In this document: positions 1 to 6,000 of the stretch, one piece after another
How positions within the stretch are numbered: position 1 is the first letter of the stretch
Layout of the letters: every line of letters begins with the position of its first letter
Assembly: GCA_030432015.1 (NCBI GenBank)
Contig: JAUIHJ010000324.1
Span: 1-8,844 of the forward strand
Length of the DNA: 8,844 bases
From: a bacterium
GTDB taxonomy: Bacteria; Planctomycetota; Planctomycetia; Pirellulales; Pirellulaceae
Reading direction: 5' to 3'
Made by a program: the position numbers and the translations under genes
Notes under the pieces: model-generated
What the model was told of the DNA's origin: nothing
What the model saw: only the letters and a program-made list of their open reading frames with translations
The model's database searches: none

Positions 1-1
1 G

Positions 2-3000
2 GTCGGCATTGGCGCCATGCTGGGGCTTGATTTGGCCAACGACCTGCCGACCAGCAACGTCATGGCGCTGTTCACGGCTCCGGTCGATCCGATCACGCGG
101 GATACGGTGCCGTACTTCAACGTCGGCGATCCCGAACCGATTTACCCCGGCAACGCTGACATCATCCACGGCCAGCAGTTGTATCGCCCCGATGGGATCG
201 ATATCGATCTCTATCGTTTCACCATCGATCTGGATGAGGGACGCCAGGGACATTTCACGGCGGAGACCTTCGCCGAACGCTTGCCGAATTCCAGCCTGTT
301 GGACACGGTCATTCGTCTCTATCGCGAGAACCCCAATGGCACGCGCGAATTGATCTCGCAGAACGACGATTATTACAGCAACGATTCGCTGATCGAGATG
401 GACCTGGGGCCGGGTGTGTACTACATCGGTGTCAGCGCCAGTGGAAATAGCAATTACGACCCGACAATCGAAAACACGGGCATCGGCGGCACCAGCCAAG
501 GCGTCTACGACCTTCGCTTGAATTTTCGTTCGCAGGTCGAGGACGAACATACCATCCGTGACCGGGATGGTCAGCTGACGTCCCTGGATGGCAATGGCGA
601 CGGGTTGCCTGGTGGCGTCCACAATTTCTGGTTCCAGGCCCGGCCGCTGAATCGGGTGCTGGAAATCACGGCCAACGGCACGTCGTTCAAAGACGGTCAG
701 GTGTTGAACATCACCAGCAGTCGGGGCGAAGTTCGAAGCTTCGAATTCGACAACGACACTCCTCCCCGGACGGTACCGGGGAATATCCGGGTCGCGTTCG
801 GGCCGTCGACGACTCCCCAGCAGATGGCTCAGAGCCTGATCACCGCCATCAATAACGCGGGCTTTGGTGTGAGCGCCACCAGCGACGGTCCTGGTCGGAT
901 CAAGTTGACGGGCGAACGCCAGGTCACTGAGAGCTTTGGCTTTGTCGGTCTGAAGATCGAAGGGAAGACGATCTTTGTTGACAAGACGGCCGGCCGGGAT
1001 GCCGACGGTTCGATCCAGGCCCCGTTCAATAACATCGCCCGCGCGGGCCAGACCAATGCCCTTTCGGTGGCTCATCCTGACGACATCGTGCGAATTGTGA
1101 GCAATGGCGGGTTGGACGAAGACATCGACACGCCGGAAGACAACTTTGCTTATGAGATCGGTTTTGGCCCCTCCGGGGGGCCGGCGATTCTGGAAGACGG
1201 CAGCGAATTGGACGTACCCAAGGGGGTCACCGTGATGGTGGATCCCGGTACGATCTTCAAGATGCGCCGTTCGCGGATCGGCGTCGGAAGCTCGTCGCTG
1301 ACCGTTGATCGTAGCGGCGGCGCCTTGCAGGTCTTGGGCACGCCCGATCGCGAGGTCTACTTCACGTCATGGCTGGACGAAAATGTCGGGCTCGATCGGC
1401 ACGTTCCGACCACGTCGGGTGCCCGTGGTGATTGGGGTGGCATCGTCTTCCGGTCTGATGTGGATGATGCGGAATCGCGCCCCAATCTAGAGAAGGAAGG
1501 CATCTTCCTGAACTACGTGAATCACGCGCGGATCAGCTACGGTGGTGGTGGCAACGTGGTCATTGATGGAGTGCAGCAGGTCGTCCATCCGATCCAATTG
1601 CTGAAGACGCGACCGACGATTTCCTTTAATCACATTACCGACAGTGCGGACGCGGCGATCTCCGCGTCACCCGACAGTTTCGAGGAAACCAACTTCCATT
1701 CGCCTCGCTTCCAGGCTGCGGGCGTCTTCACATCGGATTACGATCGCGTCGGACCGGAAATTGACTCCAACACCCTGATTGGCAACTCGACCAACGGGCT
1801 GTTCATTCGCATCGAAACGCCGGCTGGAGGATCCACACGCACGTTAACGGTTCCCAGTCGCTTTGATGACACGGATATTGTCCATGTGCTGTCCGAGAAC
1901 CTGATCATTCAAGGTAGCCAAGGTGATCCGCTGCTGGACCTCGAGCGTCCCGCTGTCGAGCAAGTCACGTTTTCCCAGATTAATGGCGGCAGCATTCCCG
2001 CTGGCGTCTACAGCTACAAAGTAACGTTTGTTGATGTCAATGGCTTTGAAGGAAGACCGTCGACCAAGACGACGGACGTGGCCATCGCCGCGGGGTCCGG
2101 GGTTGGATCGATTCAATTGAATCAGTTACCACCGGTCACGGGGGACTTCGTCAGCCGCCGGCTGTATCGCACGGACGCGAATTCGGACGGCGTCTACAAA
2201 CTGGTTGCCACGTTGAACGCGTCGGACACGTTGTTCGTTGACAACGTGGCGCCGGCCCGGCTCGCAGACGACTTGAAGCGGGATCCACCGTCGGCCGTGA
2301 ACGCGACGGCCGTTCCCCAGAATCGCGGTTCCTTGGCGGTCGGCACCTACAATTACCGCATCGTATTCGTCGATGCCCAGGGGAACGAAGGCGCTTCGTC
2401 AGACCCCTTTGCCGAGACAGCCAATCTTGGCGTCGGGAGCGAAGGCGGGTTTGTGCTCAGTAATCTCCCGGCGGCCAATGGCGAGTTTGTTTCGCGACGT
2501 CTCTACCGAAGCACAATCGGCGGCATCGCCCCGTACACGTTAGTCGCGGAGCTCGACGCCACCTCGACCGGCTACACCGACGATGGCTCGACGGTTGGCG
2601 GCACGCTTGATCCCTCGGCATTCGGGGTGATTCGGGCGCGGACGCAAGCTCGTTTGGCGGTCGACCCGGGTACGATTGTGAAGCTTGAAGGGGCGCGGAT
2701 TGAGACCAAGTTCGGCGGCCAGCTAATCGCCGAAGGCAATGTGGGGCAGGAGGTCGTCTTCACATCGCGTCTGGATGACTCGTACGGTGCCGGCGGCACA
2801 TTCGACACGAACAACGACGACAATCAGGTCTCTGGCGAAGCGTCTCCCACACCAGGCGACTGGGGCGGGTTGTCCTTTGGCCAGCTCTCCCGCGGCAGCA
2901 TTGATAATTCGTTCATTGCCTACGGCGGCGGCATCAACAAGATCGAAGGCACCTTCACCGGCTTCAACGTGCTGGAAGTGCACCAGGCCGATTTCCGCCT

Positions 3001-6000
3001 GACCAATAGCGTGATCGAGAACAATGCCGAAGGCGTTGGCGGCCAAGGGCCAATTGATCGCTTCGGGCGGGGGTACAACCGCGTCTCGACGGTCTTCGTG
3101 CGCGGTGCCCAGCCGATCATCGTGGACAACGTCTTCCGCGATAACAACACGCAATACGATCCGTCCAAGACGGCCGACAGCTTGCAAATGCCGGTCATTA
3201 CGATCAACGCCAACTCGTTGATTCACGACAATCTGGTCGACTACGGTCGCTCACGCGGCAATGTCGACTTGATCACGCGGTATGGGGACAACAGCGGGCC
3301 GTTGGTCCGTGGCAATCGCCTTTCCAACAACGCTCTCAATGCCATGGTCGTGCGCGGTGAAGTCCTGACGACTCAAAGCGTGTGGGACGATACCGATATT
3401 GTTCATGTCCTGACGAACCAGTTCGACCAGCGCGACAGCCGGACCGTCGATGCCGAAGGAGTTCAGCGTACCTTCGCCTTTGACGAGGTCGTGATCCCGG
3501 AGCATCACACGTTCAACGGCCTTCGCTTGGAGAGCAATGCGACCGAGAGTCTGGTGGTCAAGCTGCGTGGGGTGGCTCGCGTCAATAACGACTTCAATCT
3601 GATCGGCAACGGTAATCCGAGTAACCAGAACGCGTACGACGGTGCCGGCTTTACCACCAGCGGCCGGCCGTATGAGATTGAAGACCGGATCGGCGGCACG
3701 TTGCACGTCCTGGGCCAACCAGGGTTTCCCGTCGTGCTGACCTCGCTCTTTGATGATTCGGTTGGCGCCGGTTACCAGCCGGACTCGAGCGCGCAATTGG
3801 ACACGAATAATGATGGGATCGCCACCATTGCGCGTGCCAACGACTGGCGCAGTATTCGGCTCGACCAAAACAGCAACGACCGCAACGCGGAAATCGTGCT
3901 GGAATTGGAGCCGCCCGAGGCGACCGCTCCCGGTATGAATGCGACGATCGACACTTCGCAACTGGTGGGTTCACTGGCGTCGAACGAACAGGGTGGCGAC
4001 GAAAACCTGCGCATGGGCTTCGAGATCCAAGGGTTTATCAACGAGCCCAACGACGTCGACGTGTTCTCCTTTGGCGGCGTCGCTGGAACCGAGGTCTGGG
4101 TCGATATCGATCGCACGACGTACACGCTGGACACGATCATCGAATTGCTCGATTCCAACGGCAACGTGATCGCGCGGAGCAACGATACGATCGCGGAGTC
4201 CGCCGAGGTGGATTTTGTTTCCAATCAGTTTCCGCCGAATGTGGCCGCGCCGTTGCAGCGGTCGCCGACGCCCTACTATCCGACGCACACGTCGGGATTA
4301 CCGAAAGACTTCTATTCGATCAACCCGCGCGATGCCGGCATGCGGGTTGCCCTGCCCGGTAACGCCGGCACGACCGGCACCTACCACCTGCGTGTCCGGA
4401 GCAACGACGGACTAACGACCGGGGTTTACCAGTTCCAAATCCGCATGCGCGAGGTCGACGAATTTCCGGGTTCGACGGTCCGCTTTGCGGATATTCGATA
4501 TGCCAACAACGGCACCGAAGTGATCGGTCTTCCTCGCCACTCGCCATTTTTGGGCGAGGCGGCCGAAGACGAACTGGCCGGATCGTTTGCCAGCAACAAC
4601 AACTTCTTTGCCAATCCCGTCGTGCCCGGCCAACAGCCGCAAGATATCGGCAATCTGCTGGCCTCGGACCGTGCGGCGCTCAGCGTGGCCGGAACCACCA
4701 GCGGCTCGGGTGACGTGGATTTCTTTCAGTTCGACGTGGTGTATGAGGGCATTTCGACCCAGTCGCAGCAGCACGCGTCGGCGACGTTTGATGTCGATTA
4801 TGCCGACGCCCTGGTCCGCTACAATTCGACGTTGTCCGTCTTTGATTCCGCCGGTCGCCTGGTCCTGATCGGACGCGATTCCAATATCGCCGAAGACCGA
4901 TCCGGTCCTCTCGAGGGTGCCGACCTGGACGATCTGACGCGCGGCAGCGTCGGGCCCAAGGACCCCTTCATCGGCCCGGTTCAGTTGCCGCAGGCGACCT
5001 ACTATGCGGCGGTGACCTCCAACGGCCAGCTGCCATCGGAGTTGATCAACAATCCGCTGGTGCGTTTAGAGCCGGTCAATTCAGTTGTCCGGATTGCCGA
5101 AGACCATATCGGCTCCTTTGGCGGGTCGACCGCGGCGGACCCTGTGGTGCCGGTCTTGTTTGATCCTAACTTTGTCGGGACAGGCGCGAACCTCTGGCAT
5201 GTGACATCGCGCCGGGCGACCGATCCGGGCCATGGTCTGAACACTGCCTTCGATCTCAGCCGCGAGGCGGTGGCCTTGAACGACGGTGGCGATAGCTTCT
5301 ACTTTGGCGACGAATCGGCCGGCAGCACGGTCCCGGCGGGTTCGACCGGGACGATGCTCTCCAACCCGTTTGGTTTGAACGGTTACTCCGCGGCTGACCG
5401 ACCCGTTGTGTACTTCAATTACTTCATCAACAACAACGCCGGTGCGGATGCCTTCCGGCTGTCCGTGGTTGATGCGGGCGGCACGGTCACGCTGGTCGCA
5501 TCGAGCAACACGCTTGAGGCAACCGATCCGGCCGTGACGCCACTCCTGCAGACCAATTTTGGCGGTTGGCGACAAGCTCGCATCGAACTGGATGCCTTCG
5601 CCGGGCAGGCGAATCTTCGCCTGCAGTTCGAGTACGACGGCGTGTCAGGCGGCTTTAACGAAGGTGCGTACATCGACGACATCGTGATCGGCTTCGCCGA
5701 ACGTGGCGAAATGGTCACCGGTGCCAACGCGAATCCGACATTTGCAGGAAATGCCGCGGCACCCGCGGGCGAGATCCAAACTGGCGATTACCAGTTGGAG
5801 ATCCGCCGTGCTGCAGACTTTGGCACGTCCGGTGATTTCGCATCGTCATTGCGGACCAGTACGGTCTGGGGAATTCAGCCGAGCACCCAGCAGATCGTGC
5901 AACTTGACCCGACCAGCGGTGCGATCGTCGGCCAATTTCCGGCCCCCGACGCGCTCTCTTCGTTCGACTTGATTGCCGGCCTCTCGGTCGCCGAGGGTGG

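Noticed and set aside
17..19. In-frame ATG at 17 as the start of the giant gene
   Set aside because: The frame is already open before it, no convincing ribosome binding site can be judged from 16 bases, and the residues that follow are not a signal peptide as would be expected of an exported protein.
9..353. Plus-strand open frame of 114 codons at the left edge
   Set aside because: It is out of frame with the giant coding frame, is rich in Arg, Ser, Pro and Thr as expected for a shifted reading of GC-rich coding DNA, and overlaps PPC-like domain 1.
1865..3412. Direct DNA repeat or mobile element spanning the two DDTDIVHVL segments
   Set aside because: The similarity is at the protein level. 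The two 27-base segments differ at five third-codon positions and the flanks diverge, so there is no recent DNA duplication, insertion sequence or terminal repeat.
965..3919. Pectate-lyase-like or other polysaccharide-cleaving enzyme in the beta-helix units
   Set aside because: The rung pattern fits the fold class, but I could not identify a set of catalytic residues, so an enzyme function is not supported.
2723..3961. Minus-strand open frames at 2723-3226 and 3251-3961 as genes
   Set aside because: Both are codon-aligned antisense shadows of beta-helix units 2 and 3. They stop at sense CTA (2723) and TCA (3251) codons and encode no recognisable motif.
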